Below are positions 38,674 to 50,309 of a stretch of DNA of 64,000 nt, one piece after another. Both the position numbers and the translations under genes were made by a program. The stretch's first letter is position 1. Each line of letters opens with the position of its first letter. Source of the stretch: Oxyruncus cristatus (taxonomy: Eukaryota; Chordata; Aves; Passeriformes; Cotingidae); the NCBI GenBank assembly GCA_013399855.1, contig VXAY01001001.1:46201-110200 (forward strand). The letters are read 5' to 3'. The notes under the pieces were generated by a model that was given only the letters and a program-made list of their open reading frames with translations, was not told the DNA's origin and did not search any database.

Positions 38674-40059
38674 ACCCACCAAAATTTAATTCCAGAAAAG
38701 TTGGTTTTATTATTTTAGAACCTCACAAAAGAAAATATTAAAAAATACTACTCTTGATGATGCAGTGTTTCACCTCTCTCTGACATCCTTCACACATTGT
38801 ATTTCACACAGAAGGCCCAGTAAGGCCATGCTTTCTATATTGCATAATGACTACTTCAATAAGGTTTAAAAATTTTTGTGCAACACCACAAGAAAAAAAT
38901 TTTCTTCTTTGACATTTTGAAACTTTTCTTTACAGAGGTCATCAAACTCTTTCATATAAAAACAGATACCCCTGTTGCAATGAAAAATTCAGGGTTTTCT
39001 GCTTTCTACACAGATTTAGGAAGACTGCAGATATTGAGATATGAAAGTTTTAAAGTATATTAGAGTATAGGATAGAAGGATTTCCTTTACCCCAGTTAAG
39101 AATCCCAATTCTGTAGACCAACAAATTTTTTTTAACTTCTAAACTTGACACACCAGAAATTTTCACTGTTGCTGAAGTTAGAGGAAACCAAGAAGAAATA
39201 AAACATTTTAACTTCCCGATTTTGATTTTCCACTACAGTAGTATATTGCATTTATTTTTGGACATCCAACTAACATTAAAGGGAATATATTTATTTCAGT
39301 AGTGTTATCAATTGATCTTTATGTGACAATTTGAGATTTCAGAATTTTTCAGAGAAGTGGAAACTTTCTTATTTAGGAAACAATTCCTCTGCTAAGTGGT
39401 TTAATGTATTAAAAATGCACTCAGAAAATTTACCAAACATTAATTTTATATAATTTATTTTTGAAAAGTGTCACTGGCACAATATCTTTATGCAAGTTGT
39501 CAATGCATAAGAGATTCTGAAAACTTCTAATAGAAGCTAAACACTGTCTACAAGAAGCTCTGCAACATTTGAGTTATCAATAAGACTATAAATAGATGAA
39601 AATTCATGTTTAGAATTACTTGACATTTTAGAAATGCCTATTTGTCACTGTCAAATTTCTTTTAAGACTTCCCAAGTACTACAAATTGCAAAGAGCAGCA
39701 AGGCACTAGCTCAATATCTCTTTATTGCCATCAAACAAATGGCTCTATTTTCATCCAGAAAAAACCTCTTGTCAGTTTTACTCCAGTTTAAGAAAAATAA
39801 AACATTTTGCCTGTAGACTGTTTGCATTAAAATTTTCTTTGTTTCCAGTCTCACTGCTGTGCATCCAGTTGAAAAGTTGATGAAGATGACTCCTGGGTTT
39901 CTTGGTGTCCAGCATGAAATGTGGAATTTTTTGTAACACCTTTAAACTAAAATTTCCAAATCTTTCTCAGCATGAACCTGCAACTTAGTGAGTGTTTTTG
40001 CACAGTGTGTTGCACAGATTCCCTTGATCCTCTTCAAAGCAGACAGGGTTGTAAGTTGG

Positions 40060-40333
40060 TAACAAGTGACAGAACAAGAGGAAAGTTCACCAGGGGAATT
40101 TGAGGTTGGATGTTAGGAAATATTTCTTCATGGGAAGGGTTGCAAAGCATTGGAATTGACTGCCCAGAGAAGTGGTGGAAGCACCATCCCTGAGCAGGTT
40201 CAAAAATTTGTGGATGTGGCACTTGAGGACATGGTTTAGTGGTGAACATGGTGGTGGTGCTGGGTTGATGGTTGGACTTGATGATCTCAAAGGTCTTTTC
40301 CAACCTTAGCAATTGTATAATTTCGTGATTCAG
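40060..40333 (+). mobile_element. CR1 LINE 3' fragment
   Basis: Landmarks are AGTGACAGAACAAGAGG, AGGTTGGATGTTAGGAAATA, GGTTGCAAAGCATTGGAATT, GACATGGTTTAGTGGTGAAC, TTGGACTTGATGATCTCAAA and AGGTCTTTTCCAACCTTAGC, with a decayed terminal ATTGTATAATTTCGTGATTC. Same tail group as the copies at 25.9 and 49.3 kb. A minus-strand open frame crossing it is only the antisense of the element. Confidence 0.94.
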
Positions 40334-40575
40334 TGTAGCTGGAAATTGGGCATTAGTCACTTCTCTTATCCACCTCATTCCATATTGGATGTCCCAAAAT
40401 ATCCCACAGCTCATAGTGTGTGCTAGCAGACGCAACACATGACCAACATGAAATCCATATAATGCAAGATCAGGAGCTGAATGCCATCCAGGATGACATA
40501 AACAACCCAAACAACACTGAACATTGCTGTTCAACTTCATCACGCTCTGGTTCAAGCAAGATGGTAGCAAATCCT
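40334..40575. other. Unidentified segment abutting a CR1 3' end
   Basis: Moderately GC-richer than its surroundings. A minus-strand open frame continues from here through the antisense of the neighbouring CR1 to give about 178 codons in total. I recognise no family. It may be an older unclassified repeat into which CR1 inserted. Confidence 0.3.
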
Positions 40576-41789
40576 TTCAAATAACAAATAGCAGGAATAA
40601 AATATGAAAATAAACACCTTAATATCACTATACTGTTTTTTTTGGGGGTAGATTTGTAGTATTCATACTGGATCGGGAAGTCAGTCAAGAAGAAAAATGA
40701 ATCTGTGAAGGTTTTTGCTCTCCTCCAGGGAGTAAATCTCAATGGTGAACTTGAATCTTTTTGAGAGAGTATCTAGTCCAAAGAAATGTTAAAGCATGAG
40801 CAATCAGATTGTGAACTTCTGCACAAAGCATTCAGATCTGCTGCTTGCATTGCCATCTCAACTTTAGAGGTACTGAAGTACCTTCATTTTCTCCTTGACC
40901 TTAGAACCGAATCAGGCTTTCATTGTGCTGCATTTGCACTCTTACCCAGAGTCAGCACTTTCAACTAAAGTGCCCCAAAAGTTTATCAGCTAAGGTTCTG
41001 ATGCTGCTACTGCACCAGAATGTACTGATTCCTGCACATGAATAGCCCTATTGAATTAGAGAACAATTATCTGCAACAAAGGAGGTCTAGGTTTTGGAGG
41101 ACATTCGAAAAGCAGTGTGACAAAAGAACTCAAATGCTGCAGAGGAAAGCAGAAGTGTTTTTATCCATGTAACATTCAAAGGGCAAACTACAAAGTTGTT
41201 TATTTAGTCACAATAGTCTTGCTGCCATTGTCATATTTATTTCTGCTCCTTCCCAAGCTCACTTGCTCCATCAGTCATTCCAATGGAACACAACCGCATG
41301 CTACATCTTTGTATATTTTGTTACATATGAATGCTGGCATCATGCCAGATGACTACCTTTGCAGCCACGGCCTATGTGTATGTGTTGAATTGTAGAGGAA
41401 TGTCTACAGCATATGGAAAATGCCCCTAGGAAACACAGGTTGGCTTTGAAACAAATGATTGAAGCATTTTGTGAATTTGGAAAAAGCTTTTGTATTTAGC
41501 TCTCCCATTTTCACATGGGTTCACTGCACAAATTTTAACATAAGGTAGCACTTTAAAAAGCTTTCTGGCTTACAAAAGAGAGACTTCAGATGTGGGGGTC
41601 ATCTCTCTCCATTTAATTTTTGCTTGCTGCACTAGGTTTTCTCCCATTTATATTATTTTATCTTTAAAGAGGTTTGCAGGTCATATGCAAACAAGAGTGG
41701 CTCACATAGAGGAGAGAAACCCAGGTGCAAGAAATCCTTGCACTGCTTCTTCCGTGTGCTTTTCATGCAAGTTCCAACATTTCCTAAAC
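40576..41789. other. Unique noncoding DNA
   Basis: No supported gene or transposon. Plus-strand frames near 41.1-41.4 kb and 41.6-41.9 kb have no recognisable motifs, and the latter runs into the pyrimidine tract. Confidence 0.5.
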
Positions 41790-41853
41790 TCTTTTCTTAT
41801 CTTTCTTTTTCTTTTTTCTTTCTCTTTCTCTTTTTCTTTTTTTTTTTTTTTTT
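41790..41853. repeat. Pyrimidine tract (TTTC)n/T run
   Basis: TCTTT and TTTC units end in a run of about 19 T. Simple repeat. Confidence 0.93.
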
Positions 41854-42550
41854 GCAATCCCACACACAGAGTCCTGACTAGTGTAAGAACATTCCTCAGC
41901 AAACTTAATTAAAGCATGTACTTTGTGAGGGAAACCAACCATTAACACAAGGAAAGTAAAAATTAGAGGAGAAAATATTGTTTAACTCCAGGAAAAGGAC
42001 ACTGTTCTAAAAGCAGTACTTCATGATTCATGAAATTAGTTCACCAGTCTAATTCTTATTGGCTAGTAGCTCTACTGAAGTTTAAAACATACTTGTTTTT
42101 ATAGTCAATATGCTAAGATTTAGCAAATATTTGTACTAGGTTGGAGAATATAAATACTATCTTTTTAAAGGCTGCCAACAATATGTGGAAACTTGATGAA
42201 AATATATTGGAAATTTCCTTTGTGACTAAAGTAATTTTAGGGTTTTTTTAAATATTTTTTATTACAAATAAGACTCCTAAACATTATGTTATTTAAAAAC
42301 TTGATAGTAATAAATATGTATAATTCAAAATCACAGAAATATTGACATTTCCAGAATTTGAAATTTGTTCAAGCAAAAATTTAATCAGAGTATCTCTCTA
42401 TATCTGTCTGCAGGCCATGATGCTCACCTGTACTGAGAAAAAAATAATTTTAATGATATTTGTTCCTTCTTGCCTCAATTGGTTTAGCACAAAAGAGAGA
42501 AGACAGGATTATTTGGTCTTCTTAAAAAAAACATAAGAAGGTTTAAACTA
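41854..42550. other. Unique AT-rich noncoding DNA
   Basis: Nothing recognisable before the antisense LTR. Confidence 0.55.
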
Positions 42551-42658
42551 CGTTGTGGGTTTACTCTGGACTTATTTTTTTTCAAACCTTTTACACAATT
42601 GCTATAAGATGAGAGAAGTTTTATACAGACAAAAGAGACTTGATGTGGGGGAATAAAA

Positions 42659-42664
42659 TTTATT
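42659..42664 (-). terminator. LTR polyadenylation signal AATAAA (minus strand)
   Basis: The hexamer sits near the 3' end of the antisense LTR, at the distance expected for a retroviral R-U5 boundary. It supports the orientation call. Confidence 0.5.
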
Positions 42665-42893
42665 ACTAGCAGGATAAAAACTAAAGAATAATATATACAA
42701 TTCTAACTAGGTTTTCTTATGAAGAAAATTCTATGTATTTACAAAATTATCCCTCCCCCCTGTATCAGTCCAGGAGGAGAAAAGTCTTTTCTCTACTTTC
42801 AGGGTTTACAGTTCCTCTAAATCAAATTTGCAGCACTTGAAAGTTTCTTCTATTATCTCCAGGGCGACAGCTCCGATCGGCCGTAGCTGGAAA

Positions 42894-42914
42894 TCTCTCT
42901 CTCTCTCTCTCTCT
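42894..42914. repeat. (CT)n microsatellite inside the LTR
   Basis: About ten uninterrupted CT units within the antisense LTR, between CCGTAGCTGGAAA and GCTGCACGTCGA. Confidence 0.95.
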
Positions 42915-43040
42915 GCTGCACGTCGACCTCAGGACTGTCCCTGCTCCTCCCTGCCGGGCCAGGACCGGAGGCCGGGGGGTACTCGGGCCCTGTGAGGTCC
43001 TCCATGGACTGCAAGGGGACAACTTGCTGCACCAGGGTCT

Positions 43041-43135
43041 NNNNNNNNNNNNNNNNNNNNNNNNNNNNNNNNNNNNNNNNNNNNNNNNNNNNNNNNNNNN
43101 NNNNNNNNNNNNNNNNNNNNNNNNNNNNNNNNNNN
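43041..43135. other. Assembly gap (95 N)
   Basis: Unresolved bases in the GC-rich core of the antisense LTR. Frames read across the gap on either strand are artefacts. Confidence 0.99.
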
Positions 43136-43569
43136 AAGGGCCACAGGTCTCCATCAAGACTCTGTTTCATCTTAGGCCTCCCACGGAGTTACAGCTTCTT
43201 CTCTGCACTCCTCTGCTCTGGCACAGGCTACATCATGAGCTGCAGGAGGGTGTCCTCACTCCAAATAATCCTCCACAGATGGCAGGGTTTTAGTTTTTAA
43301 GTCTTTTCCCCTGCTGGAGGGGGAAAGGGGGCCCCCCGGGCCTCTCCTCCCCACTCCTGCTACACTGACCTTGGAGGCTACATTGCTGTCTCTTGTTCTC
43401 CTCTGCTCTCCTCTGGGCTGGAATTTCTTCTGCCCCACAGGTTTCTTTTCTGTTTTCTTAAATATGTCATTCACAGAGGTGCTACTAAAACTTGTGGTTG
43501 GCTTTGCTCCGGAAATCTACCTGGAATTAACCATTTTTAGCCCCAGGGGGGCCTGGTAAACCCAGGACA

Positions 43570-46500
43570 AATTTAAATAGTGTTCTTCCTCTGTCCCCTT
43601 TTCAACTACATCCAACTTCTGATTTTTTCCTCTTCTTCTCGAGCTCCAAAACAAACTCCTCTTTGACCAAAGATAAAATTGTAGTCCTCCTGGAGCTGAG
43701 GTGAATTTTACTCCCCTTCAGTAGGGACAGCATTGTATCTCAATCAACTGAAGTCTCACTATAGGATTTGGGAACCAAACTTTCAGCAGAAAGGTATAGT
43801 TGACTCTGGGGTACTTTCCCATTTCAGGCAGTCAACACCAGCACCTGAAGAAGTACAGAACAGAACTGTGCATTCAGACTCTGCTTACATGAGTGCTTGG
43901 AGAAGGTGAAGTATTTGACATTTGACTTGATTTCTAAACCCATTTAAACCATCCTGTGTCACGTCATTTAGCCTATTAGTGATCCTTTTAAAGTGCCATG
44001 TGTTCATGTCTTCGTGAAACATTTTTAAATCTTGGCCACATACTGATCAGCATAGTTCCTTAGGCTTTGAAAACACTCAAGATTTGTGATTTTTCCCTTT
44101 TGTAAATTTGTAGGTCATGTTGCTTTTTGAGAGTCAGTGTTAGTAAGATTATGTCATTATATTAGCCACATTCAGGTCAACAGCCTCCTCAGTCAGTGAA
44201 TTGTTTTGAATGTGTCTTTGAATATCAACAGACCCCCCAAAAATAGGATGGGGTTTGTCTTCCCTTTTTTACTTGTCTGTAAAGATGAAGAATGACACTG
44301 AAAAATCTGATGGAAATTTTTGTTAAATTTAGTTGGCTGTAATAATGACTAATAAAAATGATAAGTAGGTATTTAGCCTAGATTTTCTATTTTTGGTTTG
44401 TTTATTTGTTTTTTCAATTATCACTTCAGTTTTATTCAACATTTACCATGATCAGTGAGTTAGATTTTTATACACACACGCACACACACACAAAGATATA
44501 TATATTCTGTATTGATTTCCAGTGGCAAAAAAGATTCTATTTTCAAAGTATGATAAAAAATAGCTTTAATAAAAAATAAAGGTGCAAGGCATCTCTTATA
44601 AAAGAAGAAATAAGAGTAGAAGGTATTCCAAGAAGGAGCTAGGGCAACCAGGGACAGGAATCCTCTCTTTCAGTAGTCCACTCCAGGTATGTTAGTATTT
44701 CTTTCCTCAGTTATAACTCCCTCCTGTCTATGGTTATTACAGAAATTTGCACTTACTAAAAAAACATCCTTTTTGTTTGCTGACTGATATTTTGCTGATA
44801 TGTTACTTCCAACAGAATTTTCTGCTTTGTTCTCAAATTCAGTAGCTGTGAGGTAAATTTCTTCCACATAGCCTCCTTTTATCCTATAAAATTTTACCTC
44901 TTCAGTGATTCAAGAGCATAGCCAAGGTATGGGTTTATTTTTCTGTCTAGGGCCATCTCTGCAGTGCAAATAAAACATTATCAAATCCCTTTTCTTCTTG
45001 TTACATAGAGTGATTACACTAAATCCACTAAATCATTCAGATGAGGAATGTTAGCAGAGGATATGTAATGTAAATATATGCACAGTGCAATCACAGATTT
45101 GCCTCTTCTCTCAAGCAGTTGTACAAGGAGAATTTGGTGACAAAAATATCCTTGTCCTCTTTTTTTATTTTTTTTTTTTAATTGGAACCATCGAAGCCAA
45201 ATCATAGTAAAGGTAAAAAATTAACGTAGTCTGCCAAGAGAGTCACACTTCCTCTGTTCATTGTGAATCTCTAACATCTTCCATCAGCCAACATTGCTTT
45301 AAGTTTTCCTGGTATGTCCTATTTAAAGTAAAAACTGTTTGGGATGCAGATGTCAAGAGTAGAAGTGGAATGCCTGTATACCACATGTAGAACAGTGATA
45401 TGTCTTCACTGCATTGAGTTCCAATCCATTCAACCATTTCATCAGATGTAAGAACACTAGTCAGACTGTGCAAATCATAAAAATTCATAGAAAAAAAAAG
45501 CAGTAAGTCCTTTAATTATAACATTAGCATAATGCATCTTTCACTTCCACTTAATAGCAATGGGGACTGGTTTCATTAAGACAGTAATAAACTATACTGT
45601 GAAGATTTCTCACCTAAGGGGGAACAAATAACTCTTTTGCATGTGTTCTGTGACCTCAGTTACACAAGCAGTTGATGCCTTTTCAGCGTCTGGAATTTAA
45701 AATAAAGATGTGTCAGCATCTGGCCCTGAGATCTCAAGCACCATTGCTGCAACTCCTTTCATAAATCTAAGGTTTTTATTTCCAAAGCATATGGGTAACA
45801 AGTTCCTGTGACAGTTCAGCTATAATGTTGAAGTTTCCTGACCGTGGCAACACTTCTGCAGGGATGTGGGCTGAAACCACCAATTTAAGTCATGCAGGCC
45901 ACAGAGCTTTTTTCCTTTGCTATTAATCCCTTGAACTGGTACTGAACTGTGTTACCCAGAGGTTAAAAAGCTGCTACTGATCCCCAGAGCCTCATGAGAA
46001 CCTCAGTGGTAGCATTTATTTGTACAACAGCTAGTTCCCTGTGTTTTTACAGTAATTTAAAGGATGGCACTGAAACTTGTGCCATCTGTAGCTATGCATC
46101 TAAGCAATGGCTGCTTTATTTCCCAGTAGTATAATGTATATTAGAAATATAAAGCTGTACTCACCACGACCAGCTTTGGAATTAGATAAAAATACACCTG
46201 CTGGGACAGTGACTAGCATGAAGAAGGCATTTTATGGGGTAGTACATGTATTCTCCATCACTTTCATAGACACTTGCCTGATATTAATGCCAAATGATAT
46301 AAACATGTTTTCTAAGCCTGCCTGTACTTCTGACTTTCAGTCACCATCATCCTATTAATACTTTTTTTCAAAGTTTTCTGTGATAGAGAAAGGCAGGGAA
46401 GTTTTCTTCTCATACCCTTGAGGTGTTTTAATCTCTGTCTACAAATAATGCGGCCCCTCAGGGTGATGTGTGTGGTCGTCTCTGCAGGTGGGTCTTTATC

Positions 46501-47029
46501 TAACCTTTCTTTACACCTCCCTGACTCACAGCATGCATTTTCCCCTTTTCTTCTTTTGGGTAATCACACTTGCTTCTCTCCTTAGCTTGTTCACACTAGA
46601 CTGTCTCTAATCCAGTTTCCTTGACTGCATATGCTTCATTGGTTCTTTTTCTCTTCATGTATCTCAATTTTCCTACCTTTTTCCCCCACTGATTTTATTA
46701 GTTTCATTCTCTTTTTCATTCTTTCTCACTTCCTACAGGCTCTGTAGTTGTGCTTACCTGAGGCAGAAAAGTGTATTGAAATATACACAATGCTTCTCTG
46801 TCTATTCCCACTTTTCTCAGCAATCATGAAACCTTTTTTAAAGTTGAATTCTGAATATCGTGAATGAAGCCTTTCCAGAGGGCCCAGAACCAAGCCAGAG
46901 GATTTGTTAGCTTGGATACAGACATTGACTGCAAACAAGTTTAATTGAATACTGGATCATGATCCAAACTGTATCAAGGAGGGAAAGAATGACTGTCTGA
47001 ACGACACCCTCAGTCCTATGATTCAGTTT
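43570..47029. other. Unique noncoding DNA
   Basis: No supported gene or transposon. It includes a (CA)n run at 44471-44492 and a T-rich run at about 45160-45180. Confidence 0.55.
44471..44492. repeat. (CA)n microsatellite
   Basis: About ten CA units with one CG interruption, followed by a short TA run. Confidence 0.93.
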
Positions 47030-47117
47030 TAGGCAGTCCTGCAAGTACCAGGAAGTTAGATTTTATGGTCCTTATGGGTCCCTCCCAACCTGAGATATTC
47101 TATGATTCTGATTCTGT
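47030..47117 (+). mobile_element. CR1-type tail (CR1 or TguSINE1 remnant)
   Basis: The stretch AGATTTTATGGTCCTTATGG, GTCCCTCCCAACCTGAGATA and the terminal TTCTATGATTCTGATTCTG corresponds to the same tail that ends the SINE at 25.33 kb. No tRNA-like head is visible upstream, so it may be a truncated CR1 or a SINE that lost its head. Confidence 0.8.
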
Positions 47118-47974
47118 GGCTGCTTTTTGTGGTCCTGAAGGCTTCACTTCCCAGTTTTTCCACACACTTCTACCTTGCTGTGTCCAAAGGCCTCTTTCCT
47201 TTCATAGCTCCTTTGTTGTTCTTTTTTTAAGAACAAGTTTCCTTGGAGTATAAATAACCAAGGCCTAAACAATGTCACAGACTTGCAAACCAGCTTCAAG
47301 GAGCAAGCTGTGCTATTTCGTTTCACTTTACTGTGTCACTTCTCCAGTTTCAAAACTGAAATCTTACGTATCCAAAGATCTTAGGCAAGCAATTTTTAAA
47401 AGATCTCAATATCTGAAATGTGAGCAACATTCTCAGGTGAGCTGTGTCCTTCATGAGGTAATAAAAAAAGAGCTGAGCAGACTCAAATAAAACTAAACAT
47501 CTTAATGAGCTCAGTCTAGCCACTTAGAGAAAGGTCTTTAGAAATCAGATTCACTTTTTAGATCCTAAACATGTGCACATATAGCTCTGTGAAAGCTCTT
47601 TCAAGTATTGGTGACTTTTTAATCCTTACTACGACCAAAAGGATCCCATTACAAATCCAAAACCCCTGTTCATTCACCCTGTCTTCATCCTTTTATTTGT
47701 ATTTTAATAAAGTATATTTTCTAGTAAGTTGCAGCTTCTAATAATCAGAATTGGAGTATTTTCTGTCTCCGTTACTACTGGATTTTTTTCCCCCATTTTT
47801 TTCCCCTTTTGATTTGAATAAAAGTAGATTTAAAATAGTTTGTATTTCTCTATACCAATATAACTAGTGAAAACAGAACAGCAGAAAGTCATCACACTAC
47901 AGCAGCCCACTAAGGTATGTGTGATAGAGAAGTACAAATGAACAATTCACATAAATACATAATAGTTTCCTTAA
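47118..47974. other. Unique noncoding DNA
   Basis: No gene or transposon recognised. Confidence 0.5.
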
Positions 47975-48330
47975 GCAGTGATTTTGAATGCTAATTATGT
48001 CTCACTTTAGTTAGACATCGATACAGGCAGTTTGTGCTCCTCTCAACCTGCAATTAAGAGACCCACTTAACAAACTTGAAATTGCATGAAGATATATCAT
48101 TTTGTCAAATGTTCACAAAGCTGATTTTTTCATAAATTAAAATGGTTAAGGCAGCGTTGCTCGCTTTGTCACTAAGATGGCTCAGTGTGTTCTTCCTGGA
48201 CCTTATTATTCTTTTGATAAATAATTATCTGTTCTCCCATTTCTATGATGTAGGCAATTTTTTATCTACAAAAGAATAGGCCTGATTATTAATTGCATGA
48301 AGGTGTACTCAACCCTCTCACCTCTCAAAG
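47975..48330. other. Candidate conserved noncoding segment
   Basis: Unique, balanced-composition DNA with clustered transcription-factor-like cores: ATGCTAATTA (47988-47997, octamer-like plus TAATTA), TTGATAAATAATTAT (about 48215) and CTGATTATTAATTGCATGA (from about 48282). It contains no simple repeats or open frames of note. That it is a conserved enhancer is inference from motif texture; no alignment was available. Confidence 0.25.
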
Positions 48331-48599
48331 CTACCTCTTTGAAATGTAATGGAGACATTAAAAAGACACACTAAGAGTGACCCTGTGACTTGCAGATGAT
48401 TATAAAGTTTTTACACCAAACTCAGCTGTCAGTCCTGGGACTGCTGTGAAGTCTGCTCAAAGTTCACTGTAGAAAATCTAAAGACCAGGAGAGGAACATA
48501 AAAAGTGAAGAAAATGTAGTAAGATTTAGTCTGGTTTAATCAGGAGCTCGACAAGCTCCTGACCAGCACCAAGATATTATACCTAAATTCTTCTGCTTC
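48331..48599. other. Unique noncoding DNA
   Basis: Spacer ahead of two CR1 copies. Faint CR1-like wording may begin before 48600 but is not certain. Confidence 0.45.
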
Positions 48600-49333
48600 C
48601 CAGCTGCTTTGAGCATAATAAGGCCAAGTGCTCGGTCCTGCACTTTGGTCACAACAACCCCCTGCAACGCTACAGGTTGGGGAAGAGTGTCTGGAAAGCT
48701 GCCCAGAGGAAAAGAACCAGGGAGTGCTGGTGGACAGTGACTGAACATGAGCCAGAGTGTGCCCAGGTGGGCAAGAAGGTCAATAATGTCCTGGTCTGTA
48801 TCAGCAATAGTGTGATCAGTAGAACGAGGGCAGAGATTGTCCCTCTGTTCTGGGTAGTGATGAGGCCACAGCTCAAATCCTGGGTTCAGTTTTGGGCTCC
48901 TCACAGCAAGAAAGGCATTGAGTTGCTTGAGTGTGTCCAGCAAAGGACAATGGGCCTGGGGAAGGGTCTGGAGCACAAGTCTGATGAGGAGCAGCTGAGG
49001 GAGCTGAGGCTGTTCAGCCTGCAGAAAAGGAGGCTCAGGAGAAACCCCTACAACTTCCTACAAGGAGGTTGTAGCCAGATAGGGGGTTGTTCTCTTCTCC
49101 CAGACAACAAGTGACAGGACAAGGGGAAAAGTCATCATTTTGCACCAAAGGAAGTTTCGATTGGAGGCTGCTCAGGGTACTGTTGGAATCACTATCCCTG
49201 GAGGTATTTAAAAGACATGTAGATGTGGTACCTGGGGATGTGTTTTACTGGTGGACATGACAGTGCTGTGTTAAAAGGTTGCACTTGATCTTAGAGGTCT
49301 TTTCCAACCTTAACAATTCTATGATTCTATATT
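48600..49333 (+). mobile_element. CR1 LINE, 5'-truncated, about 0.73 kb
   Basis: Landmarks are ATAATAAGGCCAAGTGCTCG, GGTCCTGCACTTTGGTCAC, GGTGGGCAAGAAGGTCAATA, GTTTTGGGCTCCTCACAGC, GGAGGTTGTAGCCAGATAGG, TGTTTTACTGGTGGACATGA, AGGTCTTTTCCAACCTTAAC and the terminal AATTCTATGATTCTAT. Part of the 3' UTR is rearranged: after the GACAGGACAAGGGG block, a segment normally carrying the CATTGGAAC-type text is shortened. It is immediately followed by a second CR1 of a different tail group. Confidence 0.95.
48758..49084 (+). pseudogene. CR1 ORF2 C-terminal remnant
   Basis: About 109 codons remain in one frame and match the CR1 ORF2 C-terminal region. Recognisable pieces are CISNSVISRTRAEIVPL, VQFWAPHSKKGIELLE and KGLEHKSDEEQLREL. 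A three-residue shortening and a frameshift follow near the end, and a frameshift precedes the start of the matching stretch. There is no catalytic domain and no real start codon, so it is a relic. Confidence 0.85.
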
Positions 49334-49364
49334 GTAAAACAGTTAAAATAACCCTAAATGCACA

Positions 49365-49696
49365 AGTTTGGGCAAGTGCAAGAAACCTGGAGAGGGACTT
49401 TTGACAAGGGCATGAAGCGAGAGGACAAGGAGTAAATGACTAAACTGAAAAAGGGTGGATTTAGTTTAGATATTAGGATGGAATTCTTTATTGTGAGGCT
49501 AGTGAGGCACTGGAACAGGTTACCCAGAGAAGCTGTGGATTTTCCATCCCTGGAGATGTTCAAGGCCAGGTTGGATGGGGCTTTGAGCAACCTGGTCTAG
49601 TGGAAGATGTCCTTGCCCATGGTAGGGGATTGGAACTAGGTGGTCCTTAAAGTCCCTTCCAACTCAAACCATTCTTTTTTTCTATGGTTTTATGAA
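49365..49696 (+). mobile_element. CR1 LINE 3' fragment (second of a tandem pair)
   Basis: Landmarks are GGATTTAGTTTAGATATTAG, GTGAGGCACTGGAACAGGTT, ACCCAGAGAAGCTGTGGATT, GGTTGGATGGGGCTTTGAGC, AACCTGGTCTAGTGGAAGAT and CTTCCAACTCAAACCATTC, with a decayed TCTATGGTTTTATG end. The body equals the subfamily at 16.5 and 52.4 kb and differs from the CR1 ending 30 bases upstream, so two independent insertions are implied. Confidence 0.94.
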
Positions 49697-50309
49697 GTAC
49701 ATTAAGCATCTGAACCACACCCTAAGGCCTTATATACTGCACTTACTGTATCTAAAGGAACTGAAAAGCAGATGTAGTTAGAAAATCAAAAGGGATCATT
49801 TACACAGGTAAACAGATGGGCTGGGATTCTCCTGACCTGAATCTGGAGGGAGACAATTCAGCTTCACACTCTAGACACATGTGTGTAGAGGTGTACCACT
49901 GATCTAGGTGTAAAGCAGCTGATTATAATCAGTGATAGCTTAGTGATTGAACTCTGGAAGAGGAAACTTGAGTCTCCTTTCTCTGAAGGGATTGCCTCTC
50001 TCACTAGATGGCAGGACATAGAAGATGCTTGTTCATCACCTTCCTCCTTTCGTGATTCATAGTTGGCTACTGGTGAAATAAGGAAGAGATAATAACTTTG
50101 GGAAGGGCAGGGTTTATCTCATGTTTATCTGGTCTAAATTATAAATAGTATTCCTTTGCTTCCCTGCTATAAGCAATATCCCCTAAAGAAAAGAACTTGC
50201 TGAATGTTTGCTTTATTTTTCTTACAACTCTCTTCTTTAATCAACTTAAATATTGGACTGATTTGTAGATTTAATTAGTAACCAAAACATAAAATTACAC
50301 ATTCATGGG
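49697..50309. other. Unique noncoding DNA
   Basis: Nothing recognised. Confidence 0.5.

Larger units (their letters stand above)
28976..40059. other. About 11 kb without recognisable transposon or gene
   Basis: The longest stretch of the window with no CR1 or LTR landmark. It holds only simple repeats (listed separately), a 31-bp tandem duplication and a 17-bp palindrome. No exon could be supported. Open frames near 34.2-34.6 kb (minus strand) are the longest and carry no motif I recognise. Confidence 0.55.
42551..43569 (-). mobile_element. Endogenous retrovirus LTR, antisense, with internal assembly gap
   Basis: On the minus strand the element starts TGTCCTGGGTTTACCAGG (from 43569 downwards) and ends in a GTAAACCCACAACG-type 3' end near 42551, about 1 kb including the N run. 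A minus-strand AATAAA at 42659-42664 lies about 110 bases before the 3' end, as expected for R-U5. It also contains a (CT)n run at 42894-42914, a GC-rich core around the gap, and a motif reading TTCTTAAATATGTCATTCAC on the plus strand that resembles a common avian ERV-derived repeat. No gag, pol or env remnant is attached, so it is probably a solo LTR. No clean target duplication was found. Confidence 0.7.

Noticed and set aside
38452..38682. A Phe/Cys/Leu-rich minus-strand frame
   Set aside because: It translates an A/C-rich simple repeat.
40034..40570. The longest minus-strand open frame (178 codons)
   Set aside because: Much of it is the antisense of a CR1 3' end and the rest matches no family.
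42822..43300. Several open frames on both strands across the second gap
   Set aside because: They cross an N run inside an LTR and have no coding similarity.
48536..48976. A 146-codon minus-strand frame
   Set aside because: It is the antisense of the CR1 ORF2 remnant, which is recognisable on the plus strand.
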